Of a stretch of 64,000 nucleotides of DNA, positions 17,913-26,913 are shown in pieces (position 1 is the stretch's first letter; the number at the start of each line of letters is the position of its first letter). The notes beneath the pieces were generated by a model. It saw nothing but the letters and a program-made list of their open reading frames with translations, had not been told where the DNA came from and searched no databases. A program made the translations under genes and the position numbers. Location of the stretch: contig JAFMIR010000003.1 in the NCBI GenBank assembly GCA_017853885.1, positions 62,001 to 126,000 of the forward strand, read 5' to 3'. This DNA is from Prosthecobacter sp. Its GTDB lineage: Bacteria; Verrucomicrobiota; Verrucomicrobiia; Verrucomicrobiales; Verrucomicrobiaceae.

Positions 17913-18002
17913 GCACAGCACTCGCGGGCGTTCCGCGTGAGCCGTGGATGGGGGCGAGAATCGTCCTTCTCGCAAGCTCGGAATCGCCGTTCTCGAAATA
18001 CC

Positions 18003-18158
18003 TCAACGATCCTCGGCGATGTCGGGTGTCTGAAACTCCACGCCGTGGACTTTTTCCGTCTCGTGTGGAGTGCTCAGCACTTTGTAAACGCACCAGTAAA
18101 ATAGCAGTGTGACGGTGCCGACGGAAGCGATCATGACAAAAAGGCCAGAGGTGCTCAT
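18003..18158 (-). CDS. 51-residue single-pass membrane protein, NSS transporter partner (MetS-like position)
   Basis: A 51-residue open frame 18 nt downstream of the NSS transporter on the same strand. It starts MSTSGLFVMIASVGTVTLLF (a hydrophobic helix, about 5-28) and ends with a charged tail (PHETEKVHGVEF, PDIAEDR). Some NSS transporters, such as MetP of Corynebacterium, need a small membrane subunit (MetS) encoded just downstream. The size, topology and position fit such a subunit, but I cannot show homology. No Shine-Dalgarno is visible. Confidence 0.7.
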   Translation of the reverse strand: MSTSGLFVMIASVGTVTLLFYWCVYKVLSTPHETEKVHGVEFQTPDIAEDR

Positions 18159-18176
18159 GGGGTGGAAAGATAAATG

Positions 18177-19940
18177 TTACGCCTCGTTTTTGTTGAGGCC
18201 CTGTTCGGCACGTTGATAGGCCTTCGAGCGGGCAGAAAGAAGACTGAAGAAGACCGCTACAATCACCACCAGTGCGACGCTGAGCTGCGCGGCTTGGTTT
18301 GTACCCACCACTTTCCCTTCTTGGGTGCCGCCGATTAGATCCATGACATAGGCTGAGGTGGAGCCGAAAGTCATCGAGTTCAGATCAAAGCCGAAAAGGC
18401 TCGTCAGCACTGTCAGGGTAAAGATGACCAGTAGAAACGCCGGGCAAAGCCATTTCATGATGAAGCCGAAGAAGGGCGGAATGCGAATGGAGGCCCCAGA
18501 GTGAGCTTCCTTCAGTCCGCGCTCGATGCCCCAGTGCCAGCCAAAGACAATGATCTGAATCGTCGCGAGGATGAAAATGAGGAAGGTGCCCACCCAGAAG
18601 TCGAGTGTATCGAGCGCCTTCAGATCTGCGGTGAAATAAACCACGAAACCCGTGCCAAAGGTCGTCAGTAGGCCCAGAAGCGTCACACTGACCTTGCGGC
18701 CGACATTCATCACCTCTTCGAGAAAAGCGATGCCCGGTTGCAGCATCGAGATCGAGCTCGTGATGGCTGCTAGGAAGAGCATGAAAAAGAACGCGCCGCC
18801 GAAAAAAGTCCCCAACGGCATCTTCGCGAATACCAGCGGTAGCACTGTGAAGCCCAGACCAAACGTGCCTTGCCCAGCCACTGAGGCAAGACCAAGGAAG
18901 GCCACTGCTGCAGGCACGGTGATCAAGCCACCCAGCGCCACCTCACAAAACTCGTTGGCGCTGCTGGCGGTAAGACCGCTGAGCACCACATCGTCCTTCT
19001 TTTTCAAGTAGCTGGCATACACGATGATCACGCCAAAACCCACGGACAGGCTGAAAAAGATCTGCGCTGCTGCCGCCATCCAGAGCAGCGGATTTTTGAG
19101 CTGTTGCCAAGCCGTGATGGTAACAAGCTTCCATTGGCCACCGCTCGCGGCCACCTCTTTTTCCGCCTCAGCAATCGACGCCTCGCCCACCACCTCGCGA
19201 ACGAGAGCTTTTTCTCCTGCGGCCGGCCGCACACGCTCGATTTGCACTTTGCTGGGGTTCCACATGTAGCCCAGGCCGTTGACCACATTGTCATGTGGTT
19301 TGGCCGGATCAGGTGCGCCGAGTGTCATCACACGACCTAGCACCACGAGCGCCAGCACGATGAGCAGTGGCATTCCATAGTTGCACATCTTCTCGATGCC
19401 GCCGGAAAGGCCACGATAAATCAACCAGAAATTGAAGATGAACACCATAGCCAGCCAAGGCAGCGCAGAATTCCATGAGAAAGTGAGCGCCGAGCCATCA
19501 CCCATTTGTCCGCTCATTGCCTTAAACATCTCGACCGTCTGCTCCGTGCTGGTGAGATGGACTTGGCCCGTCCAGAACTTCACTGCGTAGCCGATGCACC
19601 ATGATTCAATGAAGACGTAATACATGTAGATCACCACCGGCACGATGACGCCGATGATGCCGATGTATTTGGCCCACGGCTTGTTCAGGATCGCCGCGAA
19701 GGCACCGGGGCAGGAATGGTAGCCCTTGCTTCCAGCATAGCGTCCCATTGCCCATTCCGCCCAGCCGATCGGCAGGCCAATGATGAGGAAACTGATCGCA
19801 TAGGCCAGCATGAAGGCACCGCCGCCGTATTGCGCCGCCAGCCCGGGGAAGCGCAGGAAATTCCCCAATCCCACGGCGCTGCCAGCGACGGCCATGATGA
19901 CTCCAAGACGTGATCCCCAAGCTTCTTTGTGTTGCGACAT
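18177..19940 (-). CDS. Sodium-dependent amino-acid/neurotransmitter symporter family (NSS/SNF) transporter
   Basis: A 587-residue inner-membrane symporter with about 12 transmembrane helices. The N-terminal signature WGSRLGVIMAVAGSAVGLGN followed by FLRFP covers TM1, where LeuT-family proteins bind Na+ and substrate. A hydrophilic insertion of about 80 residues (about 205-280) is inserted between hydrophobic segments and is unusual in length. The substrate is probably an amino acid. ATG 19940 gives the usual short N-terminus; ATG 19958 is also possible, and neither has a Shine-Dalgarno. It is followed by the 51-residue gene. Confidence 0.92.
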   Translation of the reverse strand: MSQHKEAWGSRLGVIMAVAGSAVGLGNFLRFPGLAAQYGGGAFMLAYAISFLIIGLPIGWAEWAMGRYAGSKGYHSCPGAFAAILNKPWAKYIGIIGVIVPVVIYMYYVFIESWCIGYAVKFWTGQVHLTSTEQTVEMFKAMSGQMGDGSALTFSWNSALPWLAMVFIFNFWLIYRGLSGGIEKMCNYGMPLLIVLALVVLGRVMTLGAPDPAKPHDNVVNGLGYMWNPSKVQIERVRPAAGEKALVREVVGEASIAEAEKEVAASGGQWKLVTITAWQQLKNPLLWMAAAAQIFFSLSVGFGVIIVYASYLKKKDDVVLSGLTASSANEFCEVALGGLITVPAAVAFLGLASVAGQGTFGLGFTVLPLVFAKMPLGTFFGGAFFFMLFLAAITSSISMLQPGIAFLEEVMNVGRKVSVTLLGLLTTFGTGFVVYFTADLKALDTLDFWVGTFLIFILATIQIIVFGWHWGIERGLKEAHSGASIRIPPFFGFIMKWLCPAFLLVIFTLTVLTSLFGFDLNSMTFGSTSAYVMDLIGGTQEGKVVGTNQAAQLSVALVVIVAVFFSLLSARSKAYQRAEQGLNKNEA

Positions 19941-19994
19941 GAGAGCGAGAGTAGCCATACGCGTGCCGCGCAGGCAAGGGAGAAGTCACCTGCA

Positions 19995-21569
19995 TCACTT
20001 CCACGCCATGCAGCGAAAAGGATGGTCGTCAATTAGGTTGGCTCGGACGCCGGTTAACCGGTCGCTGTGGTAAAACTGCACGCCTACATAGTGGTACACC
20101 GGCAGCACTGCGGCCTCATCGCGCACTAGCATCTGCTCCGCCTCGCCAAAAAGCTTATTCCGCCGCACCGGATCCGCCTCGCGAGCTGCCGCAGCGATCC
20201 GTTCATCATACGCAGCGCTTCGCCAGCCGGTGTTGTTGTTGCCATTGTCCGTGGTGAACATGTCGAGAAAAGTGCTCGGATCATTGTAGTCACCCACCCA
20301 CGAGCTGCGGCACAGGTCATAGTCCAAGCTGCGCATGCTGCTGAGCCAGATCTTCTGCTCCTGCTTCCGCAGGTTCACCGTCACACCGAGGTGCTTCTGC
20401 CACATCGCCTGCAATTCGACCGCGATGTTCCTCTCCACCGGCAGCGGGAGGTGCAGATACTCGACCAGCGGGAAACCTTTCCCACTTGGGAAACCCGCCG
20501 CGGCCAGAAGCTCACGTGCCTTCATCGGATCGAAATCGAGGCCTGCAGGCGGTTGATAGTCCGCGCCCACACCGGGCGGCGTGATGCCATGCGCTGCTGC
20601 CTCGCCCAGTTGAGTGATGTTTTGCACGATGCGCTGCTTGTCCACGGCCAGCGCAAAGGCCTGCCGCACCCGCGGATCGGTGAAGGGCGGCTTCGTCGTG
20701 TTCAAGCGAATGAACCACGTACCCAAAAATGGCCCCGTGTGAAACCAGGGTTGCTCCTTGAGCTTTCCGGCCAGCGTTGGAGGCGTCATACCCTTGTCCA
20801 TCATGAGGTCGCACTGGCCTGTGTAGAAGAAATTGAGCGCTGTATTGGCATCGGCCACGGGTCGGACCTCCACTGTTTTCATCTTCACGTTCGCCGCATC
20901 CCAGTAGCTTGGGTTCTTGCGCAAACGGATGCAGTCATCAATCCGCCAAGAGTCGAGCAAGTAGGCACCGTTGTTCACGAGGTGTGCCGGTTTGATCCAG
21001 GCCGTGCCGTGTTGCTCAATCGTGCGCCGTGGCACTGGTGAAAACGGCACCAGGGCGCAGAGATCGAGGAAGAAGGGCGTGGGATTTTCCAGCCACACCT
21101 CAAGCGAACGTGTGTCGATCGCCCGCACGCCGACGCGATTCGCATCGGACGTTTTGCCCTCTGTGAACTCCTTTCCGCCGCGGATTACATGCAGCAGGCT
21201 CGTGTAATCCGCGCCTGTCTCCGGCTTCAGCATGCGCAGCCACGCATCCACAAAATCCTGCGCCACCACCGGTCGGCCGTCGCTCCACTTCACACTCTCA
21301 CGCAGGTGAAACACATAATGTTTCTGGTCCGGGCTTGCCTCCCACCATTTCGCCATGCCTGCCTCCGGTTTTCCGTGCTCGTTAAAGCGGCACAACCCCT
21401 CAAACAATGCCGAAGACAGACGCATGCTTACCTGATCCGATACGATTGCCGGGTCGAGTGTCTCAGGCTCAGCACTCTGGATGAATACCAAGTCCGCCCG
21501 CGGTTGCACGCGCCCACATGCCGCGAGGCACAGGATACAAAACAAGATGCGGCAGGCGGTTCGAAGCAT
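19995..21569 (-). CDS. OppA/DppA-type peptide-binding lipoprotein (SBP_bac_5), copy 1
   Basis: A 524-residue extracytoplasmic solute-binding protein with a lipobox CLAAC (C18). Family 5 features include AEPETLDPAIVSDQVS, LRESVKWSDGRPVVAQDFVDAW and SWVGDYNDPSTFLDM, giving the usual two-lobed oligopeptide-binding fold. No permease or ATPase gene is adjacent, so it is an orphan in this region. It closely resembles the second copy at 35027-36655 (shared GNNNTGW motif). The frame extends to 21803, but the lipobox fixes ATG 21569. It is divergent from the DUF1552 gene. Confidence 0.92.
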   Translation of the reverse strand: MLRTACRILFCILCLAACGRVQPRADLVFIQSAEPETLDPAIVSDQVSMRLSSALFEGLCRFNEHGKPEAGMAKWWEASPDQKHYVFHLRESVKWSDGRPVVAQDFVDAWLRMLKPETGADYTSLLHVIRGGKEFTEGKTSDANRVGVRAIDTRSLEVWLENPTPFFLDLCALVPFSPVPRRTIEQHGTAWIKPAHLVNNGAYLLDSWRIDDCIRLRKNPSYWDAANVKMKTVEVRPVADANTALNFFYTGQCDLMMDKGMTPPTLAGKLKEQPWFHTGPFLGTWFIRLNTTKPPFTDPRVRQAFALAVDKQRIVQNITQLGEAAAHGITPPGVGADYQPPAGLDFDPMKARELLAAAGFPSGKGFPLVEYLHLPLPVERNIAVELQAMWQKHLGVTVNLRKQEQKIWLSSMRSLDYDLCRSSWVGDYNDPSTFLDMFTTDNGNNNTGWRSAAYDERIAAAAREADPVRRNKLFGEAEQMLVRDEAAVLPVYHYVGVQFYHSDRLTGVRANLIDDHPFRCMAWK

Positions 21570-21700
21570 GGCCGATGGTAAGCGGCATCCCCGAAACAGG
21601 CAATCAGCGGCCGTTCTGCGGCCGATTTTGGCCTCCAGCGTGCTTACCCGGAGAAGACTGCAAAAAAACCCGTTCTCGTGGCGTGTCCTTCGCACCCTCA

Positions 21701-23023
21701 ATGATGAAAACCTCTCGTCGTCACTTCCTCCGTGGCACCGGTGTGGCCCTTGGCCTGCCGTGGCTGGAGTCGTTTTGCGCTTTCGGTGCTGAATCGGCCC
21801 CAAATAACACCGCGCCGCGTCGCCTCGCCGTGTGCTTCACCGGCAACGGCGTGAACCCGCATCATTGGGGAGCAGAGAATACGTCTGGTGGCATGGTTTT
21901 CAAAAAATCACTTACACCGCTCGAAGGGCTGAAGAAGCATGTGAATGTGTTTCAAGGCCTATGGAATCCCACGACCGTTGAAGGCGAAGGCGGCCACTAC
22001 CCGAAGATGAACGTGCTTTGCGGTCTCAAGGTGAAAAAGACCACCACGGATGTCGAGGTCGGCACCACGATGGATCAGCTCATCGCTGCGCAAACTGGCA
22101 AATTCACGCCCATCCCGAGTGTCGTGCTCGGCACCGAGCGGCCCAGCTACAGCACCGACAGCGGTTTCACCTCCATCTACTCCGCCTACATCTCTTGGAG
22201 CACGCCGACGACACCTGCGCCAAAAGAAATCTTCCCGCAGCAGGCCTTTGACCAGCTCTTTGACGACGGCAGCAAGCGCAAGCGAGACAAAAGCATTCTC
22301 GACCTCGTGCTCGAAGACGCCAGCAGCCTCAAACCGAAGCTCAGCAGCCGCGACAAACAAAAGCTCGACGAATACCTGACCTCCGTGCGCGAGATCGAGC
22401 AGCGCGTCGAGCTCGCTGAGAAAATCAGCCAGGCCGAGACCAACGGCCAAGGTTGGCAGCCCACCGTCAAAACCGTCACGCTCGGCCGACCTGCCGCCGG
22501 CATCCCCGCGAGCAGCGAGGACCACCTGCGCCTCATGTTCGACATCATGCTCCTCGCCTTCCAGATGGACCGCACCCGTGTCGCCACCTTCATGATGAAC
22601 AACGACCTCTCGAACATGCGCTTCCCCAGCCTCGACGGCATTAGCGGCGGCATCCACGAGCTGTCGCACCACGCTGGCGATGAGCACCGCCTCAGCATGT
22701 ATCAGCGTGTGAACGAGCATCAGGTCAAACTCTGGGCCGAGTTCCTCGCCAAGATGCAGGCCACCAACGAAGGCGAGCGCACCCTGCTCGAAAACAGCAT
22801 GATCCTGCTCACTAGCAGCCTTATGGACGGCAACGCGCACGATTCGAGACAGCTCCCTGTCGTCCTTGCCGGCTGTGGCGCCGGCACCATCCAAGGCGGT
22901 CGCTTCCACGACCTCAGCAAAGACGAAAATCGCAAACTCTGCCGCCTCCACATCGCCCTCATGGACCGCATGGGCGTAAAAACCAGCCACTTCGGTGACG
23001 CGGAGAATGCGCTGGCGATTTGA
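21701..23023 (+). CDS. DUF1552 protein with Tat signal
   Basis: A 440-residue protein whose N-terminus MMKTSRRHFLRGTGVALGL is a twin-arginine signal. The mature part is DUF1552 throughout (LAVCFTGNGVNPHHW; LWNPTTVEGEGGHYPKMNVL; ILDLVLEDASSLKPKL; LSHHAGDEHRLSMYQRVNEHQ). The family is nearly confined to PVC bacteria and a few relatives and is usually encoded next to DUF1592 cytochromes, implying a shared periplasmic pathway of unknown chemistry. Here the nearest DUF1592 gene is at 752-3766. ATG 21701 is followed in frame by a second ATG at 21704. Confidence 0.9.
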   Translation: MMKTSRRHFLRGTGVALGLPWLESFCAFGAESAPNNTAPRRLAVCFTGNGVNPHHWGAENTSGGMVFKKSLTPLEGLKKHVNVFQGLWNPTTVEGEGGHYPKMNVLCGLKVKKTTTDVEVGTTMDQLIAAQTGKFTPIPSVVLGTERPSYSTDSGFTSIYSAYISWSTPTTPAPKEIFPQQAFDQLFDDGSKRKRDKSILDLVLEDASSLKPKLSSRDKQKLDEYLTSVREIEQRVELAEKISQAETNGQGWQPTVKTVTLGRPAAGIPASSEDHLRLMFDIMLLAFQMDRTRVATFMMNNDLSNMRFPSLDGISGGIHELSHHAGDEHRLSMYQRVNEHQVKLWAEFLAKMQATNEGERTLLENSMILLTSSLMDGNAHDSRQLPVVLAGCGAGTIQGGRFHDLSKDENRKLCRLHIALMDRMGVKTSHFGDAENALAI

Positions 23024-23216
23024 TCCACATGCTTATTTGAGCTCGCACAGGGTGTATGCCGCACAGCATGGTTGTGCACCGAGCCGTTCAGCGTTAGCCA
23101 AAGAAAAGCGAACTCAAGGATAGCCAGGAGAGAGCGAGCAGGATGAGTTTCACCCGGCGAGCATGTTCAGAGGCATATTTTTTGTCACTTCCTTTGTTTC
23201 TCGCCGTTTGGCTGCC

Positions 23217-24467
23217 ATGCCCCGCATTCTCGCCCTGCTCTTCCTCACCGTTCTTCCTGCCTACGCCGAAACCAAATGGTTCAAAGGCAACACGCACACT
23301 CACACGCTCTGGAGCGATGGCAATGACTTCGCCGAGATGGTGATCGACTGGTACAAGCAGCATGGCTACGACTTCCTCGCGCTCAGCGATCACAACATCC
23401 TTCAGGCGAAAGAAGTGTGGATGGATGTGAAAGCCGTGGAGAAGCGCCGCAAAGCTCTGGGCAAGACGACGATGGAAAAGTATCGCGCCCGCTTCGGCGA
23501 TGAGTGGGTCATTACCCGCGAAAAAGAAGGCTCTACCGAGGTGCGTCTGCGTGAGATGCGCGAATATACGCCGAAGTTTGACGAGCCGGGCAAGTTCCTC
23601 CTCGTGAAGGCCGAGGAAATCACCTCGTCTTTTAATAAGGCGCCCATTCACATGAATGCGGTAAACGTACAGGAGGTGATCCAGCCTGTGAAGGACCTCA
23701 CCAGCATCCAGGAGACCATGCGGGCCAATTTGAAACTCGTCGCCGAGCAGTCGAAGCGCCTCGGCGTGCCGATCTTCACGCACATCAACCATCCGAACTT
23801 CCGCTGGGCGCTCACCGCTGATGACCTCGCCGCAGTTACGGAGGAGAACTTCTTCGAGATCTATAACGGCCACCCGATGATCGAGTGGGAGGGCGACGAG
23901 TTCCGCGACAGCCACGAGAAAATCTGGGACATCGCCAACACGCTGCGCTTCACGCAGTTCAAGGCTGCGCCGCTCTTTGGCGTGGGCACCGATGACTCCC
24001 ACCACTACCACGGCGAGGAAAGCAGCCCCGGCCGCGGCTGGGTGATGGTCCGTGCGGAGAAGCTGGAGGCCAATGCGCTCGTCGAGGCCATGAAGCGCGG
24101 TGATTTCTATGCTAGCAGCGGTGTCACGCTCGATGACGTGAGCTTCACCGGTGGCAAGCTGCGCATTCAAATCCATGCCGAGCCCGGCGTGACCTACACC
24201 ACCGTCATTCGAGGCACTTTAAAAGGCTTCGATGCCACCACCACCGAGGTCACCACACCGAAAGGTGACTTCCATCCCGTGCGCAAGCGCTACTCCGATG
24301 ACATCGGCAAGACCCTCGCCACGCTCACCGGCCCTGTCATCGAATGGACGCCCAGCGGCAACGAGCTTTACTTCCGCGCCTCCATCACCTCCTCGAAGCC
24401 ACACCCGAATCCTTCCATCAAGGACCAGAAAGAGATGGCCTGGACGCAGCCGATGGGCTGGCGGTGA
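23217..24467 (+). CDS. Secreted PHP-domain metal-dependent phosphoesterase-like protein
   Basis: A 416-residue protein with a signal peptide (about 1-18) followed at once by a PHP domain: H27 and H29 in GNTHTHTLWSDGN, D34, then FLALSDHN, FTHINHPNF and VGTDDSHHY supply further metal ligands. PHP proteins hydrolyse phosphate esters or related bonds using two or three metals. A periplasmic location suggests scavenging or polymer breakdown, but the substrate is unknown. The C-terminal 100 residues look like a beta-rich appendage. The frame is open to 23163; ATG 23217 gives the better signal peptide. Confidence 0.82.
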   Translation: MPRILALLFLTVLPAYAETKWFKGNTHTHTLWSDGNDFAEMVIDWYKQHGYDFLALSDHNILQAKEVWMDVKAVEKRRKALGKTTMEKYRARFGDEWVITREKEGSTEVRLREMREYTPKFDEPGKFLLVKAEEITSSFNKAPIHMNAVNVQEVIQPVKDLTSIQETMRANLKLVAEQSKRLGVPIFTHINHPNFRWALTADDLAAVTEENFFEIYNGHPMIEWEGDEFRDSHEKIWDIANTLRFTQFKAAPLFGVGTDDSHHYHGEESSPGRGWVMVRAEKLEANALVEAMKRGDFYASSGVTLDDVSFTGGKLRIQIHAEPGVTYTTVIRGTLKGFDATTTEVTTPKGDFHPVRKRYSDDIGKTLATLTGPVIEWTPSGNELYFRASITSSKPHPNPSIKDQKEMAWTQPMGWR

Positions 24468-24580
24468 TCTTAGGAGGATCAAATGATTGGCCCAGCACAT
24501 GATAGCCAGTGTGGGCTTAGACCGATTCTCAAAATGTCTGCCTGATTCCCGGCAGCGAGGCAGCGTCATTCGTTCGTTAG

Positions 24581-24703
24581 CTATTGTTCCAATAGCCTCC
24601 TCGCTCTTTCCTTGCCACTGAGGCGACCGTGCTTGCCGGCGGGGATCAGATAGACATCGTTGTTGAGAAACGGTCTATAAGTTTGGGGTGAAACGTGTTT
24701 CAC
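24581..24703 (-). pseudogene. Possible gene remnant or small ORF (40 residues)
   Basis: A minus-strand frame from GTG 24703 to TAG 24583 encodes 40 residues with protein-like composition (FLNNDVYLIPAGKHGR, LSGKERARRLLEQ). A TAA stop lies immediately upstream in frame. It could be the end of a decayed gene or a small protein; I recognise no family. Coding status is unproven. Confidence 0.2.
24688..24703. promoter_or_regulatory. Palindromic possible operator upstream of aroC
   Basis: GTGAAAC-GT-GTTTCAC is a perfect 7-bp inverted repeat with a 2-bp spacer, the size of a dimeric repressor site (LacI or similar family half-sites read TGAAAC). It is 116 nt upstream of the aroC ATG. The cognate regulator is unknown. 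Confidence 0.3.
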
Positions 24704-24778
24704 TTATTCTGCGACCTGAAATTGTATTCCTTTGGCGAAGTCGGCGATTCGCTGGACGGAACTGTTCGTGCCACAACT

Positions 24779-24805
24779 TTGAACCTTGAACTTTGAACCT
24801 GAACC
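24779..24805 (+). repeat. Period-7 tandem repeat (TTGAACY) before aroC
   Basis: Three exact-length units TTGAACC, TTGAACT and TTGAACC followed by a shortened TGAACC copy lie 15-40 nt upstream of the aroC ATG. It may be simple slippage-prone sequence in the leader. Confidence 0.6.
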
Positions 24806-24819
24806 CCTAAGTGAACAGC

Positions 24820-25905
24820 ATGGCGAGCAACTTCGGCACTCTTTTCCGCATCTCCACCTGGGGCGAATCACACGGCCCGGGCGTCGGCGTGGTCGTGGAC
24901 GGTTGTCCGCCCAAAATCCCGCTCAACGTCGAGGACATCCAGCATGAGCTGAACCGTCGCCGCCCCGGCCAGAGCAAGATCGTGACACCTCGCAAAGAAG
25001 ACGATGCCGCCGAGATCCTCTCCGGCGTGCTCCACGGGCAGACGCTTGGCACGCCCATTGGCATCTTTGTGCGCAACACCGACCAGCGTCCCTCTGCCTA
25101 CACGGAGATGCAGCAGGCCTACCGCCCCAGCCACGCAGACTACACTTACGATGCGAAGTATGGCATCCGCGCCGTCTCCGGCGGCGGACGCTCCAGCGCC
25201 CGCGAGACCATCGGCCGCGTGGCCGCCGGAGCCATCGCGCGAAAGGTGCTGCAACACTCGCTTTCCGGATACGAAGCCCTCGTCTACGTCAAAACGATCC
25301 AACACATCGCCGCTGAAGTGCCCACGGGCGCGGCGCTGACTGCCGAGCTGATCGAATCGAACATCGTGCGCACCTGCGATCCCGCCGCGGCGGAGCAAAT
25401 GATCGCTTTGATCGAAAAAGTCCGCTCCGAGGGCAACAGCGTCGGTGGCGTGATCGAGTGCGTCGTGCGCGGCGTGCCACCGGGACTCGGCGAGCCGGTC
25501 TTCGACAAGTTGGAGGCGGATCTCGCCAAGGCGATGCTGAGCCTGCCTGCGACGAAGGGTTTTGAGATCGGCAGCGGCTTTGCCGGCACCACGATGACCG
25601 GTTTGGAGCACAACGACGCGTTTTACATGGATGGCGAAACGGTCCGCACGCGCACAAATCGTAGCGGCGGTATCCAAGGCGGCATCAGCAATGGCGAGGA
25701 GATCGTCTTTCGCGTGGCCTTCAAACCCACCGCCACCGTGCTGCGCGAGCAAAAGACCGTCACGAACACCGGCGAGGACACCACGCTCGCTGCCCGTGGC
25801 CGTCACGATGCCTGCGTGCTCCCGCGTGCCGTTCCGATGGTGGAGGCGATGGTGCATCTTGTGCTCGCCGATCACGTCCTGCGCCAGCGGGCGATGCGTG
25901 GATGA
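24820..25905 (+). CDS. aroC: Chorismate synthase
   Basis: A 361-residue enzyme that converts 5-enolpyruvylshikimate-3-phosphate to chorismate with reduced FMN, the last shared step of aromatic biosynthesis. Signatures are [25 protein letters not shown]-like [33 protein letters not shown] and [14 protein letters not shown]. Length is normal. ATG 24820 starts the conserved MASNFG; GTG 24811 is in frame just upstream. It is a single-gene unit, convergent with the DHDPS-like gene 3 nt away. Confidence 0.97.
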   Translation: MASNFGTLFRISTWGESHGPGVGVVVDGCPPKIPLNVEDIQHELNRRRPGQSKIVTPRKEDDAAEILSGVLHGQTLGTPIGIFVRNTDQRPSAYTEMQQAYRPSHADYTYDAKYGIRAVSGGGRSSARETIGRVAAGAIARKVLQHSLSGYEALVYVKTIQHIAAEVPTGAALTAELIESNIVRTCDPAAAEQMIALIEKVRSEGNSVGGVIECVVRGVPPGLGEPVFDKLEADLAKAMLSLPATKGFEIGSGFAGTTMTGLEHNDAFYMDGETVRTRTNRSGGIQGGISNGEEIVFRVAFKPTATVLREQKTVTNTGEDTTLAARGRHDACVLPRAVPMVEAMVHLVLADHVLRQRAMRG

Positions 25906-25908
25906 CTC

Positions 25909-26913
25909 TTACCGGAGCCAAGCATCCCGATGTTCGGCCACGAAGTCGTCATCGCTCAGATGAGGGTAGGCGGCGCATACACGGTCGATCTCCGCAAGCT
26001 GGCCGTGGCTGAGCGTTTCGTGCTCGTCGAGACACCAGAGGCCTTCGAGCAGGCCCTGGCGGCGAAGGATTTCGTGGAGGCCAGCGATGCAGCCGGCGAA
26101 ACCGTTCGCGGCATCGAAGAAGGCGGCGTTGCTGTCGGTGACTTCATTCGCGAGTCGGAGCATTTGCGGCGAAGCAGGCTCGCTGTGGCACTTCACGAGC
26201 AGTTCAACGGCTTTCTGTGTCCACACCGACCAATGGCCGAGCAAGCCGCCCACGATGCGCACCGGATACGGCGAAATGAGGTCGAGTACGATGGTGTCGT
26301 CGTTGCCGGTGTAGAGCGCAATGTCGGTTCTGCCGCTGTCTTTGATTGCGTGGATGACATCGAGGGTCTGGTAGCGATTGAACGGCGCGATCTTGATGGC
26401 GACGACGTTCTCGATTTCGGCGAATTGCCGCCAAAACGATCGCGGAAGCACTTTTCCACCCACGGCAGGCTGGAGGTAAAAACCGACGATGGGGATGAGG
26501 TGCGCGATTTCGCGGCAGTGAGCGATCATTTCCGCCTCCGTGGCCGATTTGAGTGCTCCGAGGCTGACCAGCGCGGCATCGTAACCGAGCTCACGGAGCA
26601 GCGTGGCCTCCCGCACGGCCTGAGGCGTGAGTCCGCACACGCCGCCGATGCGCACGAGGCGGCGTGGATCGTTTTTAAACTCTTCCGCAGCCAAAGTGAG
26701 CACGGGTTCGAAGAGCGCGTGTTTGGGATCGCGGATGGCGAATTGCGTGGTGTGAACGCCGACGGCCACACCACCGGCTCCGGCGGCATGGTAGTAGCGC
26801 AGCAGGGCGCGTTGACGGCGCTCGTCGAGCTTGCGCGAGGCGTTCAACGCCAGCGGGCAAGCGGGAATGACGAGGCCGCGATGCAGGGCGGCGCGGACAT
26901 CAAAAGCGGCCAT
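25909..26913 (-). CDS. Dihydrodipicolinate-synthase-family aldolase/lyase
   Basis: A 334-residue class I TIM-barrel lyase. K174 (VVAIKIAPFNR) is the expected Schiff-base lysine and Y146 (GFYLQPAVGG) the catalytic tyrosine. It is distant from true DapA, so it more likely handles a keto-sugar acid or similar compound than pyruvate/aspartate semialdehyde. It overlaps the epimerase gene upstream (26900-27922) by 14 nt, making a conserved-looking catabolic pair. The frame extends to 27042, but residues before ATG 26913 are low-complexity antisense to the neighbour. Confidence 0.82.
   Translation of the reverse strand: MAAFDVRAALHRGLVIPACPLALNASRKLDERRQRALLRYYHAAGAGGVAVGVHTTQFAIRDPKHALFEPVLTLAAEEFKNDPRRLVRIGGVCGLTPQAVREATLLRELGYDAALVSLGALKSATEAEMIAHCREIAHLIPIVGFYLQPAVGGKVLPRSFWRQFAEIENVVAIKIAPFNRYQTLDVIHAIKDSGRTDIALYTGNDDTIVLDLISPYPVRIVGGLLGHWSVWTQKAVELLVKCHSEPASPQMLRLANEVTDSNAAFFDAANGFAGCIAGLHEILRRQGLLEGLWCLDEHETLSHGQLAEIDRVCAAYPHLSDDDFVAEHRDAWLR

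Larger units (their letters stand above)
24468..24819. other. Intergenic region between the PHP gene and aroC
   Basis: This 352-nt stretch holds no convincing gene. It contains a 40-residue minus-strand frame (24581-24703), a 16-bp palindrome (24688-24703) and a period-7 repeat (24779-24805), each described separately. I find no tRNA or riboswitch. Confidence 0.6.

Noticed and set aside
21959..22990. 343-codon minus-strand frame
   Set aside because: Antisense to the DUF1552 gene, with repetitive Val/Ala/Glu composition typical of shadows.
23094..24176. 360-codon minus-strand frame
   Set aside because: It lies opposite the PHP-domain gene, whose metal-binding motifs are intact; no recognisable protein features in the antisense frame.
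24868..25875. 335-codon minus-strand frame
   Set aside because: Antisense to aroC; no start signal or domain.
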